From Combretum micranthum (Eukaryota > Streptophyta > Magnoliopsida > Myrtales > Combretaceae), in NCBI GenBank assembly GCA_024138025.1, contig JAMXBD010001044.1, positions 124,001-188,000 of the forward strand: 64,000 nt of DNA, given 5' to 3'. Below the pieces are notes generated by a model. That model was not told the DNA's origin. It did not search any database and saw only the letters and a list, made by a program, of their open reading frames with translations. A program made the position numbers and the translations under genes. Positions within the stretch are counted from its first letter, which is position 1. Every line of letters starts with the position of its first letter. This document shows positions 1 to 12,224 of this stretch, one piece after another.

Positions 1-340
1 GAGTCGAAATTTTACCATTTTATTTTTGTAGGATATTAATGAAAGTTTTGAAAAATTGTATCTCAAAATTTTGTTAATGAAGATTCAATTTCTTAAACAA
101 CAATTAGATTATTTGTAATTTAATATTTTTAAAACGTGAAACATTTTGGAGTGATTCTTGTAATTCCTTTTTAAAACATTTCCAAAAAATTCACATTATT
201 TACTTAATGATTTTTATATTTGAGTTGTACTATTTTGAGTTATTACACATGCTAAGGTCTTAATTTGATAAGCAAATAGGGTTAAATAATTATTAAATGG
301 ATACCATATCAATTTATTGAAGTTACACATAGTAACAATT
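1..340. other. AT-rich sequence, nothing recognised
   Basis: AT-rich non-coding sequence up to the target-site copy of element A. No open frame, RNA or repeat was recognised. Confidence 0.5.
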
Positions 341-345
341 AAATC

Positions 346-3300
346 TGTAAACCTTGGAAAATTTCAGTAAATAATTCCAAAATAAACATAAAAAATAAAC
401 TCTAAAAATGACTCCAAATTAAAACCGAACTTCGACTAATCCTAAATCACGAACGAATCTAGAAATTTCTTAATCTTGAGAAAATGAAAATCCTTAAAAT
501 AAAATAAGAACTCAACAGTCTATAAATCTAAAATCACTACGTATGACAAATTCTATACTTAACTCTGACTTGTAAAATTGGGTGATATAGAACTCAAAAA
601 TAAATTATTAAAAAGTAAATAACGATAAACCTTCGGAAATAAAACCTAATTTAAAATTCTGAAAACGTTAAGAGATATTAAATACTTACAAAAATAAAAT
701 TTGAAATAAATTTCTCAAACAAAATGTTATATAAACATAAACCCGTAGTTTCTAAATTGGCAAAGATCTAAACCGGAAAATCACACGGGAACCCTAAGTG
801 GAAAACAGTAGTTTTAGATCCGGCAATCCCATATTCCTAAACCAAGGAGTCGAAATATGAGTAAAGGTGTAGTTTGGTTCGTAATAATACTGGGATGCTT
901 TAAAAGACAAGATTAACGAATTTTCGATCTATTTCGAACCCGATCGGGGTATAGACTTCAAAAAGCGTGTCTCGGGACTCGAAATATTAAATATATGATA
1001 TTAGTTTCGTTAGACTCGTAATTTCATAAGATTTCCAAATATATTAATTATATAATTTTTCGGTTACAAAAGTTACAGTTATAACCTTTTTATCATATTT
1101 ATTACTACCGATACTTTAAATGTCTAATCTACTTTTTGATTTCTTCTACATTATTCACAAGTACAATTACCTATAACCTATTTCTTACATCTTACATCCT
1201 ACTCTTACAATTTCATCATTTTCCTTACAATTTACTTTTTCAATATAACTTTTACTACTTAAATTATTTTAATTAATTTCAAAACTTAGACTGCACACTA
1301 TTCTCTCTCTCACCCTCCAAACTGGCACACCCTCTTCCTCTTTCCCTCTCTCCAATTTTTTTTTATTTTTTGTTAAATTAAAGCAAACCCTAATCCATTT
1401 GTCTATATATACCTCCTTATACCCACTTCATTTCATTTTCTCTCTTTCTTCCTTTTCAATTTAGAAGAATTTTGTAAAACTCTCTCTCCCTCTCCTCATG
1501 AAACCGTGAGCTTCCCCTCCCTCTATACACACACACTTTATTTTTTTTCAAGCTTCTTACTCCACACAACCAATAGGTAATAAATCTATACCTTAGTATC
1601 TTAAAAACATGTAATGGCAAGTTCATTCATGTGTGATTCCACATAAAAATCCCCATGAGCTTCAAGCTAGGGATGTGGAAACACTTGAACATGAGATCCT
1701 TGCCATCATAACGTTATAGATCTTGTTATTTGAGTTATTTTCTATTATCTTGTTTTATTTTCAAGTTATATTGTTGTTATTAATGATTTGTGCATATGTT
1801 CATCATCTATTCATATTCACATAACCATCATAGTGTTTATGCATTTATAAATAGTATAGTAGACTAGATCTAGTTGTTTTACGTTCATAAATACATTAGA
1901 CTTTTGTTTTATGTTCATAAATAACTGTAATAGCTTGATGGTAGTAGGAAAGTATTAGAAAGCTCAAGATTTATTTTAGTTTCAATAAAAATCATTTTTG
2001 AAAATTCGGATAAAAAGAAACCATATTTAGAAAACCTATTTTTCAACTTCAAAATATGTATTTTACATTAAAAATGAAGAGCTTAGGGAATAGATAGCAT
2101 AAATGAGTGATCTTGATGAGTAAAATTTAGATCTACTAAGGAATATTTCAAAACAAAGGCAAGTTTACGAAAGTTATTTTAATCTCAAAAATAAGCTTTA
2201 AATTCGTAATAAAAGAAGCTTGAAATGTAAATACCCATTTTTCAACTTTAAAATAAGATTTTTATTAAAAAAAATGGAAGCCTTAATGGGTATATATCAT
2301 CAAGACTTCATTTTATATGGTTCAAAGGTGACTTTCAAAGATTATTTTTCAAAGCAAAATTCTATTTTCGGATCTAGACAAAGGCATAACTTAAAAACAT
2401 GTTTTCCAACTCAAAAATAAAGTTTTTATTCAAGATATGGAAAGCTCTTAAGATAGGATATATAAGGGATGAATTTTCATAAGTTTAGATAGACTTTATC
2501 AAAAGATATATCCAAAAAAAAAAAATTTGTAAATTCGGATGGTCTCAAGACCATGCCTTAAAAACCCTTTTATCAACTCCAAAACTTGTGTTTTATATGA
2601 AAAATGAAGAGTATAGGTCATAGATATCATCAAGTAAAGATTTTTATAAGTTGAGATGAGATTTGCTAAGAAAAACATGTAAAGAAGGAGTAGAAATAAA
2701 ATAGGAAAATTTGAGTTGTTTGTCATTTTAAAAAATTCGAAATAATGAAGTAATGGCATGAAAACACTTATTTTCCAAACTTAAAATAGAAGTTTTATTA
2801 AAGAAATAAAGTCCTTAGTGGATAGGTATGATTGAGCCTTAATTTTCTAAGTATCAAATGAGTTTACTTAAAGGAATCACTACAAAGACAATTTTACAAA
2901 ATTCGGATTTTGGGATGAACCATATTTAAAAACATGTTTACAAAGTGTAAAATGGAAATTTTTGTTGAAAGATAAAGGCTTAAGGAATATACATAATGAG
3001 GACTTAATTTTAACAAGAATAAATAAAATTTATCAAGGAATTTTTCTAAAACAAGTGGGAATTGTCAAGAATACAATACTAGCCTTTCTAAGTTGATTTT
3101 TCATAAAGTCTTACAAGGAAAAAATTTTCTAAAAATTTTATTTATTAAATATCATCAAGAACATGTACATATATATCTCATGACATATCATTTATGATAG
3201 TAGCTTGTTCATATTGCATGTATACTTGCTTTGGATGGTAGAAACTTCATGAAATTTCACAAAATCAATTTTTCCAATTTGGTTTTCGCTACTGATCTGA

Positions 3301-4653
3301 ACTGATAAGATCTTTTTGAAGATTAAAGGTTTTCAAAACTTAAAATGATATTATAATTAGATATATCTTTCAAAGTAGATAGAAATCAGTATATAATTTG
3401 CTAAATTCCAAGTTAAAATGACCAAGTTATGACCGTTTTAAGTGGAATTCTCGTTTAGGACGAGAATTACGAATTTGATAGTTTGTATGAGATAGAATGG
3501 ATTAGCTTTGAGTTAAAATACTCATTTGGATATTTCTTTCCTTAGGTGACTTTGCTTTCGAGGATTCGTTGCCTTCCGACTATTACGATTAAAAGACCGG
3601 AGTCCAATGGACATGAGTTTTCCTCTTATTTTGTTATCTTGTTTGTGCTTGTAGCTAGTTGCATTAGAATTATAGAAACAAGATAAAAACCGATATGAAT
3701 GGGATGGGATAGATAATGAGAATTTGATGTATGTATGCTAAAGAATACTAAAGTATATCGAAATCATGAATCGATTGAATAACTGCACTGTTCATATTTT
3801 TTGTTTATGTGTATGATATTGGTCGGTCACTCTAAAGAATATATGAATAATTTGACCTAAGCAAAAATGAATTGGTCATGCATCACATCGGTTAAGTTGC
3901 ATTTGGTGGCGTGCTATTCCTACTCAGGTCGATCAGTATGGTCCGAGGTCATGTTTGGAGAATGAGACCCGGTATCAGAGTTCATTCATAGAGAACTAAA
4001 GCGTACCGGAGATGCATCCCATGTATGAGCCTAGCCAAGTCGAGTGCTATGAGCCTGGGGAGCTTGAAGACTAGCAGCAGGTCGTGTAGACTTTCAATAC
4101 CATCCCTAACCCTAGATACGGATGGTGTAAATTCCATTCTGTGTACGAGTTTCAATACCCATACTTAATTGCCTGCTCATGTGTTTATTCATGCATAGCA
4201 TATGGATGATTAATAACTTGCTTGTTATGGTACGAAATTAAGGGAACTCTCACTAAGCTAGTGTAGCTTATACCCCAATAGATGTTTGAATAAACAGGTT
4301 GATGGGAGAATGCTACCTGGGGACCAAAAGGGTTGGAGCCGAGTTTGACTTCGGGATTCGATAGAAAGTAAGAATACTTGAAGATATTAGCTAGTCTTGT
4401 AAATTGCTTTGTAATAGTTTTATGTAGTGAAATCTTTTGATGAATTGTAATTGAAGTATAGTGAATTGTATTTCCTTTACATTGTTACTCAAGTTGTACC
4501 AATATAAAATGTATTACTCCGATGTATCTTCTCCATGTGTTAGATGCCTTGTACATAGTATGGAAGCCTTCGCGTGACTAAGGCGGTCATTCCTAGGCTT
4601 TAATATTATGTACGGCAGACTACCACATTTAGAGTACCCTTCGGGGCGTGACA
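346..4653 (+). mobile_element. Solo-LTR-like element, copy A
   Basis: This LTR-only element of about 4.3 kb starts TGTAAACCTTGG and ends CGGGGCGTGACA. It is flanked by a perfect 5-bp duplication AAATC (341-345 and 4654-4658), so both ends are exact. A TATATATA box lies at 1404-1412, followed by a CT-rich leader and a donor-like AGGTAATA near 1575. The family hairpin is at about 3403-3450, and the conserved CTCACTAAGCTAG box is near 4250. There is no coding capacity. It is closest to copies F and C (shared leader text around 1610-1690). TG..CA ends, 5-bp duplication, promoter and the GGGGCGTGACA end typical of Tekay/Del LTRs suggest a solo LTR of a chromovirus; that lineage assignment is inference. 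Confidence 0.85.
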
Positions 4654-4658
4654 AAATC

Positions 4659-5681
4659 CCTATCATTCTTAAAATAGTCAAAACAATAGTGGTGATTACA
4701 ACTTACTATATTCACTACATGTTTTGTTGTAAGTGTACAAAAATAACAAAGAAGATGATAGGTAAATGTAAGAAGGAAAGTTGTATGGTCCATTCATGTT
4801 TTCTAACGGGACTAATTCAATTGGATATTTAATAGCTCAAACTCATACCCAGTTGTGGTCATACACCAAAATACTTAATCTATCACTTAGAATATTTATT
4901 TGAATGTCAGATGACTGATTGACTAATTTTATTATCAAGACTGTAAAAGTTTCCATCCAGGGCATATTCTACTTAACAAAATCGTTTGTTTTTTTTTTTT
5001 AGTACTTCTCAACATGCTAAAGAGTATATTTTAAACCTTAAAAGCAGTCGATTATAACAAATTAGTAAAATTTAATAACAATGTGTTGATGGTCATATAT
5101 CATTTAGGCTTCTAGACTTAGCTATCACCTAATAAAACCTTCTTTTGGTGACTATAATCAAATTCAGGTAAATATAAAGGAGAACTTGTACATTTTACCT
5201 CCTTCTCTTTCACCTTAAATTATTGACCAAACCTTTTTGGACTGGATATGGAAAACATTTAGACTCCTAAACATTTTTAAATGGCTAGTGCTATATTTCT
5301 ATCTCCTAAACCCTTGCAAACTTTGAGCATCAAAGTGCCTACATAAGGACATTGGGGGAGGCCTTGACGATGCCTTTGTGCCACTTAATTCATGTTTCTT
5401 AGATATACATGTTGAAACAACATTTACATTAAAGATAGGTCCATTGGGTTCAGTCTATGAGTGATAGACAAGAGTTTTATACCAATATTTTAGCATTCGT
5501 TGTTCTAGGTACGAACTCCGTTATTTCTACCACCATTGTTTCAGATAACATCACTGTAACTTCTACCTTCGCTATACAACAAAACATTATCCTTGTCACC
5601 ACTACATAGTAAAAGCACTATAGGTAGCCACCAACAACTACAAAATGCTAGCTATGCTAACAAACACTACAATTTTTCTAA
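4659..5681. other. AT-rich intergenic sequence
   Basis: No gene or repeat was recognised. The 74-codon open frame at 4608-4832 crosses the end of element A and is not credible. Confidence 0.5.
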
Positions 5682-6216
5682 ACTCACATACTAATCCTTG
5701 GTATGTCAAGGTATTACATTTGATTAGATCGGTCCCGTTAAAAATATATAAAAAATGAAAAAATAAATAAATAACAAAGAAAAGGAAAATTGATGTAATA
5801 AAAACATAAAATTAAATGACATTCAATATTTAAACTAAAGTAAAAATAGTTATTTTCCATTCACAGCATTCAATCATGTTGAATTAACAAGATAAGATAT
5901 AAATATATCTTAAAAGCATACCTAATTTAATTAATATAGACTTCTATGAAAAAAGAAACACACATACTAATCCTTATGGGTCGAGGTATTACACTTGATT
6001 AGATCAGTCCCCATTAAAAATATATAAAAAATGAAAAAAATAAAGAAAATATAAAGAAAAGGAAAATAAATGAAATGAAAACATATAATTAAATGATATT
6101 TAATATTTAAATTTAAGTGAAAATATCTATTTTCCATTCACAAATGTTGAATTAACAAGATAAGATATAAATATATCTTAAAAGCATACCTGATTTAATA
6201 AATATAGACTTCTACA
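5682..6216. repeat. Diverged direct duplication, about 270 bp twice
   Basis: Two copies (about 5682-5957 and 5959-6216) both begin with ACACATACTAATCCTT. Both contain TTGATTAGATC, AAAAATATATAAAAAATG and the block AACAAGATAAGATATAAA, and both end with ATAGACTTCTA. They differ by substitutions and small indels. The second copy ends in a poly-A run. No coding potential; origin unknown. Confidence 0.8.
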
Positions 6217-6238
6217 AAAAAAAAAAAAAAAAAAAAAA
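6215..6238. repeat. Poly-A tract
   Basis: An uninterrupted run of about 22 adenines ends the second copy of the preceding duplication. It could be a slippage tract or a retroposed tail; no SINE or LINE body was recognised upstream. Confidence 0.8.
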
Positions 6239-6394
6239 TATCATTTCTAACATGTAATACTAGTTTTATTGTGTGAAACTCATGTTTATGAATTTTTTTT
6301 AAATTACTGAAATATTAATTATATGAAAAGAATTACCAAATTATCATTACAATATCTCATTTATTACATACGTATAACATTTTTTAATGTATAT

Positions 6395-6450
6395 CACATG
6401 TAATAAATGTGACGCTTGTAAAAAAGTGAGTATCACATTTAATACATGTG
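6395..6450. repeat. Short inverted repeat, 18-bp arms
   Basis: Arms 6395-6412 (CACATGTAATAAATGTGA) and 6433-6450 pair at 17 of 18 positions around a 20-base loop. The flanks are AT-rich. It could be a foldback MITE core; no target duplication was found. Confidence 0.6.
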
Positions 6451-7582
6451 GTATTTATATAATTTTTTTTATTTAATTGATATTTGTGTAAATTTTTTTT
6501 ATCGCATCAGTAAACAATTAATTATCTCAATTTTTATCTTTTAATCTTCTTTATAATTTCCAAATCTTTTGCGATCTCAAATTAATAATAATGCAATTGA
6601 AGTTGTGTTTGATTGTATATAAATAAATATACATTCTTGAAAAATAATCCTTTAAAAGATGAACTATAAACTTAAAGATTCTTGAGCGATATTTTTATAT
6701 TGAGTTCTTAATTCAACTAATTTCTAATTTCTGGTTTTCTATTTACTTTTAAGTTAAAATAAATAAACAAACAATTAAATAAAAACCGTGTTAGGTGGAT
6801 CATGGTCCTTGATCCAAACCTATTCCTTAAAGTTTGACACATGGCACCGATCCATGCTTATGTGACAATGGCCTAAATTTTCAAAGGACCTACAACCTGC
6901 TAGGTTGCACCATGTCGACCTCTTAGGTTTACATAACATAATAAGTTCATCTTCACACATTCCTTTTGTTTATCATCAATATAAATTAAATAAAGTTTGA
7001 ATTTCATATCAATTGTATAGTAATTGAGACAATTATCGTTACTTTCACTATTTGGTTAGGATTAAATTTCATAATGCTTAATGAAATGAACAGTTTCTAC
7101 TGATTTAAGGAGACTATATCAAAATTATTTTTTAAAAAAAAGTTTAGGGGTATTCATCATCGGTTTGATCCAATTAAGAAGCAAACAAAACTAAATCACA
7201 TTTTAAATGGTTTGATTCAAACTTTCAGTAAACCAAATTGCTTTAAAGAGTTTGGAGTTTTGAATGAACTTATTTCAAATGTGATTTAATTTGGTTCAGT
7301 TGGATTTGAATTGCTTTAAAAAAAAAAATACTTTGTTTTTATTACATTTCTTTGTGCAAAATTTACGTTTAACACCATAATTTTTACTTTTACAATTCAA
7401 TGCAACATTTTAAATAAATATAATAAAAGTGCTATAAGACTATCTTGGATAATTTCTCTTAAACAATTTCAACTTGCTCCAATGCTCATTATTGCCCAAT
7501 ACAGTATCAATCCATAACACATAATACCAATATTCAATTATGAAATGAAACAAAGTTCTAAATTTACACATAAGATAATGAA
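6451..7582. other. AT-rich sequence with a weak foldback
   Basis: Mostly featureless. Within 7160-7312, AACTAAATCACATTT and AAATGTGATTTAATTT form an imperfect inverted pair, with less similar outer parts, so a decayed MITE is possible. The last five bases before the copia LTR (7583-7587) are its target duplication. Confidence 0.4.
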
Positions 7583-7587
7583 GTTTG

Positions 7588-8307
7588 TGTTGTATGTAGG
7601 AGTAGTAGTATTTCAAAAGGACATTATCCCACATTCCTTAAAGCTTGTTCCTTCTCCTTATTTATCATCTTACTTCTTAATATGACTTGTAAAGAGTTAG
7701 TAGAAAGGTATGAGCTTGCACACTCAGGAATTAAGCCAGGCTAGTGTCAGTTCCTATATTTACACGCGCCCCCCCTCCCTTCGGGAGCATGATGAATCTC
7801 TTGGCCCAATCAAGGAAATATTTTATTTTCCATGTTATTATTATTAATTAATTTTCAAATGGTATTTTAAACTGTAAAAATTGACTATTTCAAATTTTGG
7901 TTATCATGATATCTAGATTTGTTGCTCAACTACTCCTCTTTTTCAGCCATTTTCAAAATTCTTATCTACCCGTTACTTTATCTTATCTACCTATTATAGA
8001 TATTTTTTCCTACGCGTTACAAATATCTCTCTGCGTATCTTATCCGTATATTATTATCATAAAAAATACAACAACATTTAGTGACTGCAGCTTTTCTCCT
8101 TCTTTTGCCCCATGTTTTCACATCCGTTGGTTTTTTACATTTTTTATTTTATGTTCTTCCTGTTCCCTAACTTTTTGCTTGAAGACTTCTTTAATCCTAG
8201 GGGATACGCTTTTTTACTTTTTATGTTTTTACTATGTCAGGCAAATTATCTTTAAGGATAGTGCCTAACAAGCCTCAAGCAATTTTTACACAATTGTGTT
8301 TTCAACA
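7588..8307 (+). repeat. Copia 5' LTR
   Basis: Starts TGTTGTATGTAGGAG and ends TTTTCAACA. It matches the 3' LTR at 31941-32645 along its length with many substitutions. The 123-codon open frame at 7897-8268 inside it is not a gene, because the other LTR does not keep it. No clear initiator-Met primer site follows. Confidence 0.88.
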
Positions 8308-8322
8308 ATCTTAAGGACAATT

Positions 8323-9182
8323 ATGGTCTCTGATCTGTCTATTCCTGTGCCTCCAACATTCAATGTTGTTGTTGCCACCGCTCATGAGCTTGCTCCAAAT
8401 GGCGCTATTCTATATTACCTACAGTTCCTTATGCTAAGCCATTTTCTGACATATCAAAAATAGAAATCTTTGATAGAGACAATTTTAAGAGAAGGTAAGA
8501 ACGCATCTTCTTAGTTTTAGATATGCATGGTGTTACATATGCTCTTACCGTTGCTAAACCTACAAATTCATCATCTCAACAAAGGGAGCTTTGGACCCAT
8601 GCAAGTAAAGTATGTAGGCATACTATCATAAGTACTCTACCTAATGAGTTATTCGATGTTTATCATTCATACAAGGAAGCAAAGGAGATTTGGGACTCCA
8701 TGCTCACTAAGTACATTGTTAAAGATGCGAGGAAACAATAATTTGTCATTAGAAAATACTATAAATGGAAGATGGTCGAGGATAAATTTATTAAAGTGCA
8801 ATTCACAAGCTAATAGAAGATCTAAAGTCTAAAAACATTAATCTAAAGGAGGATTTCATGGCTGGCTTACTGATAGAAAAACTACCTAAATCAAGAAGTA
8901 ACTATGAACAGCAACTTAAGAACAATCACAAACAACTTTTGCTTGCTATCTAATTACTCACATCATTATTGAGGACACTAACTGAAAGGAATCCCAAGCT
9001 GCCAAAGGAAAGGAATTACAACCAAGGCAAATTTGACGGAACATAAGCCTCACAAGCCATATAAAAGGCACAAAAAGAAACTTGATTATAAGCCTAAAGT
9101 CAATAATCCCACATTTAAGAAGAGAGGCCATTGCTTCATATGTGGCAAACCTAGCCATCATGCACTTCAATGCAGAAGAGGA
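8323..9182 (+). pseudogene. Copia gag remnant with zinc knuckle
   Basis: An ATG at 8323, 16 bases after the LTR, opens a gag-like frame broken by stops and shifts. The frame at 8523-8741 resembles the UBN2 gag domain of copia elements (LWTHASKVCRHTIISTLPNE, then YKEAKEIWDSM). Near 8880 is LPKSRSNYEQQLK, a typical gag stretch. A complete CCHC zinc knuckle, CFICGKPSHHALQC with CX2CX4HX4C spacing, is encoded at 9132-9173. In a live element this would be the RNA-packaging capsid protein. Here it is non-functional because of in-frame stops and at least two frame changes. Confidence 0.85.
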
Positions 9183-9229
9183 TAGGAAGAAATGACAATT
9201 CTGCTAAACTAAAAGCAAATTTGGTTCTA

Positions 9230-9580
9230 GCATATGATATTATTATTGCGGTCCATTTTGTGCACATGGTAGCTAATATGAAAGAATGGATCATAGACTA
9301 TGGTATTACTAGGCACATTTGTGCAAATAAAGGCGCATTCATGACCTACACAAAAGTTGAGGAAGAAGAAGAATCTATTCATCTTGATGATTCTCAAACT
9401 ACCCAAGTTCTTTGGAAAGGAAAAGTTCTTTTGAAGCTCACATCTGAAAAGAAATTAGCTCAAAATGAGGTGTTGCATATTCCCAACTTTCGAACTAATT
9501 TGATTTCTATGGCGTTGTTGGGAAAAGTAGGAGTAAAAGTGTCATTTGAGTCTAATAAGTTTATAATGAAAAAAAAATAA
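9230..9580 (+). pseudogene. Copia protease and linker remnant
   Basis: The open frame at 9170-9580 contains WIIDYGITRHIC near 9287. This corresponds to the copia aspartic protease active site, usually W-(I/L)-(I/L)-D-S-G-A-T/S-x-H. The catalytic Asp is kept but the next residue is Tyr instead of Ser. Downstream, LHIPNFRTNLISM matches the usual VLHVPxxxxNLIS segment before the GAG-pre-integrase domain. The frame ends at a stop at 9580 and the polyprotein resumes in another frame. Confidence 0.82.
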
Positions 9581-9592
9581 TGCTTTTTTTGG

Positions 9593-10620
9593 TAAAGGCT
9601 ATTATAGTCATAGTTTGTTTGTACTTAATGTTTCTGAAGTTATGAATGAAAATGTTAATTCTTTTTCTTACTTAATTGATTCTTGTGGTTTATGCCATGG
9701 TAGACTAAGACATGTTGCCTTACCATATATAAGAAAATGCAATCTATTCGATTAGTTTCTAATATCAATTAATCAAGTATGCATAAATGCGAAGTCTATG
9801 CTAAATCTAAACAAACTAAGAAAACATGTGCATCTGTTTTTAGAAAATCTGAATTATTAAGTTTAATTCACACCGGTCTAGGTGATATGAAGCAAACCAT
9901 GACTAGAGGAGGTAAAAGATCTTATGTAACATTTATAAATGATTTTTCTAGATATACTAAAGTTTATTTTCTTATAAATGAAGCTGAAGCTTTTGACATG
10001 TTTTTAATATACAAAGCTGAGGTAGACAATCATTTAAATGAGAAAATTAAAAGAGTCAAACCAGATAGCGATCATAAGTATGTTTTACTTAAAGAATATT
10101 GTGATAAAGTAAAGAATAATTCATGAAATAACCCTACCTTATTCCTCATAATCAAATGGAGTAGATGAAAAGAAAATAAGGACCTTAAAAGAAATGATGA
10201 ATTATATGTTTATAAGTTCTAATACACCTAAGAATCCTTGGGGGTGAAGCCATATTAATTGCATCTCACTTACAAATAGGATACCCTATAAGAAAATAGG
10301 AAAAACACCTTATGAACTTTGGAAAGTATAGAGGTATCTTACTAAAGTTATGTTTCTGGTCTTAAGAAAAGAAAATTAGGTTCTAAAACTTTAGATTGCA
10401 TGTTTATTGGTTATGCTAAACATAGTGTTGCATATAGATTTCTTGTATTAAAAAGCAATGAGTTGGATTGCAATAATTGTTGAGACAAAAAATGTAGAGT
10501 TTCTTTAACATGTATTTCCTTTAAAATCTAAAAATATTCCCCATAGACCTACTTCTAAAAATGCTTCTAAAAATGTTTCTGGAAATATTTGTAAAATTTA
10601 ATATTTGAGAAGAAGTAAAA
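9593..10620 (+). pseudogene. Copia integrase remnant
   Basis: A GAG-pre-integrase piece (LCHGRLRHV, near 9690) is followed by an integrase core at 9779-10126 containing KRSYVTFINDFSRYTKVYF and AFDMFLIYKAEV. The first catalytic Asp, in the usual HTDLxG segment, is replaced by Gly (HTGLGD), and the region around the second acidic residue is altered (PDSDHKY). Beyond 10136 come ERK-region and post-core pieces (RTLKEMMN, then LGSKTLDCMFIGYAKHS) in shifting frames. It cannot be catalytic. Confidence 0.82.
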
Positions 10621-10732
10621 GACAAAGGAAAGAAAATTATTTTGGAAATGATATTTATAGCTATCTTATTGAAAATGATCCATTAACCTTTCCAAATGCA
10701 ATTTCCTCTTCTGATACACCTTTTTGAAAAGA

Positions 10733-11485
10733 AGCCATTATAGTTGAAATTGATTCTATTTTACAAAATAAAACATGGAATTAGTACATTTACATCGTAG
10801 AGCTAAACCTATTGATTGCAAATGAATTTTTAGAAAGACTATTAAATCATGATTATTCAATTGATAAGTTTAACGCTATATTAGTTATTAAAGGCTTTAC
10901 TCAAAAGAAAAATGTTGACTATTTTGATATTTTTGCCCCTGTAACTAGAATTTCTTCTATTCAAGTTTTGATGGCCTTAGCTTCAATTTGTAAACTTTTT
11001 ATTCATCAAATGCATGTAAAAATAGCCTTTCTAAATGGCAATTTGGAAGAAGAGATTTATATGACATGACCTAAAGGTGGTGTTTTTCCAGGACAAGAAA
11101 AGAAAGGTTGTAAACTTCTTAAACCTTTATATGGCTTAAAACAAGTTCTAAAACAATGGCATGAGAAATTAACCAAGTTTTATTAAAATATGGTTTTTCT
11201 ACTGCTGAAGTTGATAAATGTGTCTATACAAAACTTGTTGATAATGATTATGTGGTTATATGGATATATATAAATGATATGCTTATCTTTGATACTAGTC
11301 TTGATGTAGTATATAAAATAAAGTTTTTTCTTGCTTCTAAATTTGATATGAAAGACATGGGTGAAGCAAGTGTCATTTTAGGTATTAAAATCATAAGAAA
11401 GAATAATAGTATCATGTTATCACAAGAACAATATGTTGAGAAACTTCTTAAGAAGTTTGGACACTTTGATGTCAATCTTGTGTAT
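10733..11485 (+). pseudogene. Copia reverse transcriptase, cut by gypsy LTR
   Basis: The order of RT motifs is intact: VIKGFTQKKNVDYFDIFAPV (near 10885), then VKIAFLNGNLEEEIYM with the motif-A Asp replaced by Lys-Ile context (usually VKTAFLNG), then LLKPLYGLKQ, then the catalytic box as YINDM instead of YVDDM near 11273, then the segment around LSQEQYVEKLLKKF. At least three frame changes and several stops interrupt it. The sequence ends abruptly at 11485, where the gypsy LTR starts. No RNase H was found on the far side of the gypsy material. Confidence 0.87.
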
Positions 11486-12108
11486 TGATGGTAAAATATA
11501 GCCCTAAGCCCACTCGGTCTTTTAGGATCCATGAACCCTTGCCCTCAATAGCCTATGAAAGCAACAGCTCGGTCTATCTCAATTCTGGAGTTGTCGAAGA
11601 ATGTAACATCTCAACCACACAAGGAGATATAGACTCGACCTCAGGTCCACACCTCGGGACACCTCTCCAAGCTCATCAGTTCGCTGGGTCACCAGCTCGT
11701 CCTCGATCCAACCCAACCTCGTTTCCTCATCTTCCTCTACTGCGCCATACGTCCTTGTCACATCTCATGACTGGGGGAACATCAATAACCCAGCCGTGCT
11801 TCACGACTTCAAGCCCTCCAATCCACGTGACACTCCGTACCTAGTATAAGGCCTTATACTAGGTATCCTGGTATGACCCCCAAACCCTATAAATAACAAT
11901 AAAGGAAAGAGGAAAGGAAAGAAAACATATAGTATAGATGAAAAAAAAAAAACCTATCTAACATTCTATTTGCAACAACCTTGCTCTCACCTACAGACTG
12001 ATTTGAGCGTCAAAGTGGCCGCGCGAGGCAACCTCTTACATCCCTCTTATTTGTCTTTTAATGTTTGCAAGAGCAGTCTCTACTAGCTCAGATTTAGCTC
12101 ATGCAACA
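11486..12108 (+). repeat. Gypsy 5' LTR
   Basis: Starts TGATGGTAAAATATAG immediately after the truncated copia RT and ends CATGCAACA just before a gypsy-type primer site. It carries a TATA box at 11888-11895 and is richer in GC than its surroundings. The 119- and 60-codon open frames inside it are incidental. No partner LTR was found on the right. Confidence 0.82.
11838..11895 (+). promoter_or_regulatory. 28-bp palindrome and TATA box in gypsy LTR
   Basis: Positions 11838-11865 form a perfect 28-bp palindrome (half-site TACCTAGTATAAGG, no spacer). TATAAATA follows at 11888-11895. The position 22 bp upstream of the TATA box suggests a binding site for a dimeric regulator or a cruciform-prone promoter element; this role is inference. 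Confidence 0.7.
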
Positions 12109-12111
12109 TTT

Positions 12112-12129
12112 TGGCACTATCTGTGGGAA
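12112..12129 (+). other. Gypsy primer-binding-site region
   Basis: TGGCACTATCTGTGGGAA lies three bases after the LTR end. It is a mutated form of TGGCGCCGTCTGTGGGAA, which follows the left LTR of many plant gypsy elements. It supports the LTR boundary and the plus orientation. Confidence 0.7.
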
Positions 12130-12224
12130 ATTGACCACTAAATACTGCTAAACACTCTCACGGTCCGATCATCGTCACTAATGTTGGCCCTATAGAAGAG
12201 GGCTAGATTTTTGGTGGAACAATT

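Noticed and set aside
7897..8268. 123-codon open frame
   Set aside because: It lies wholly inside the copia 5' LTR, and the 3' LTR copy (around 32250-32580) does not keep the frame.
11485..11844. 119-codon open frame
   Set aside because: It is the GC-rich gypsy LTR read through; no motif was seen and it starts at the LTR boundary.
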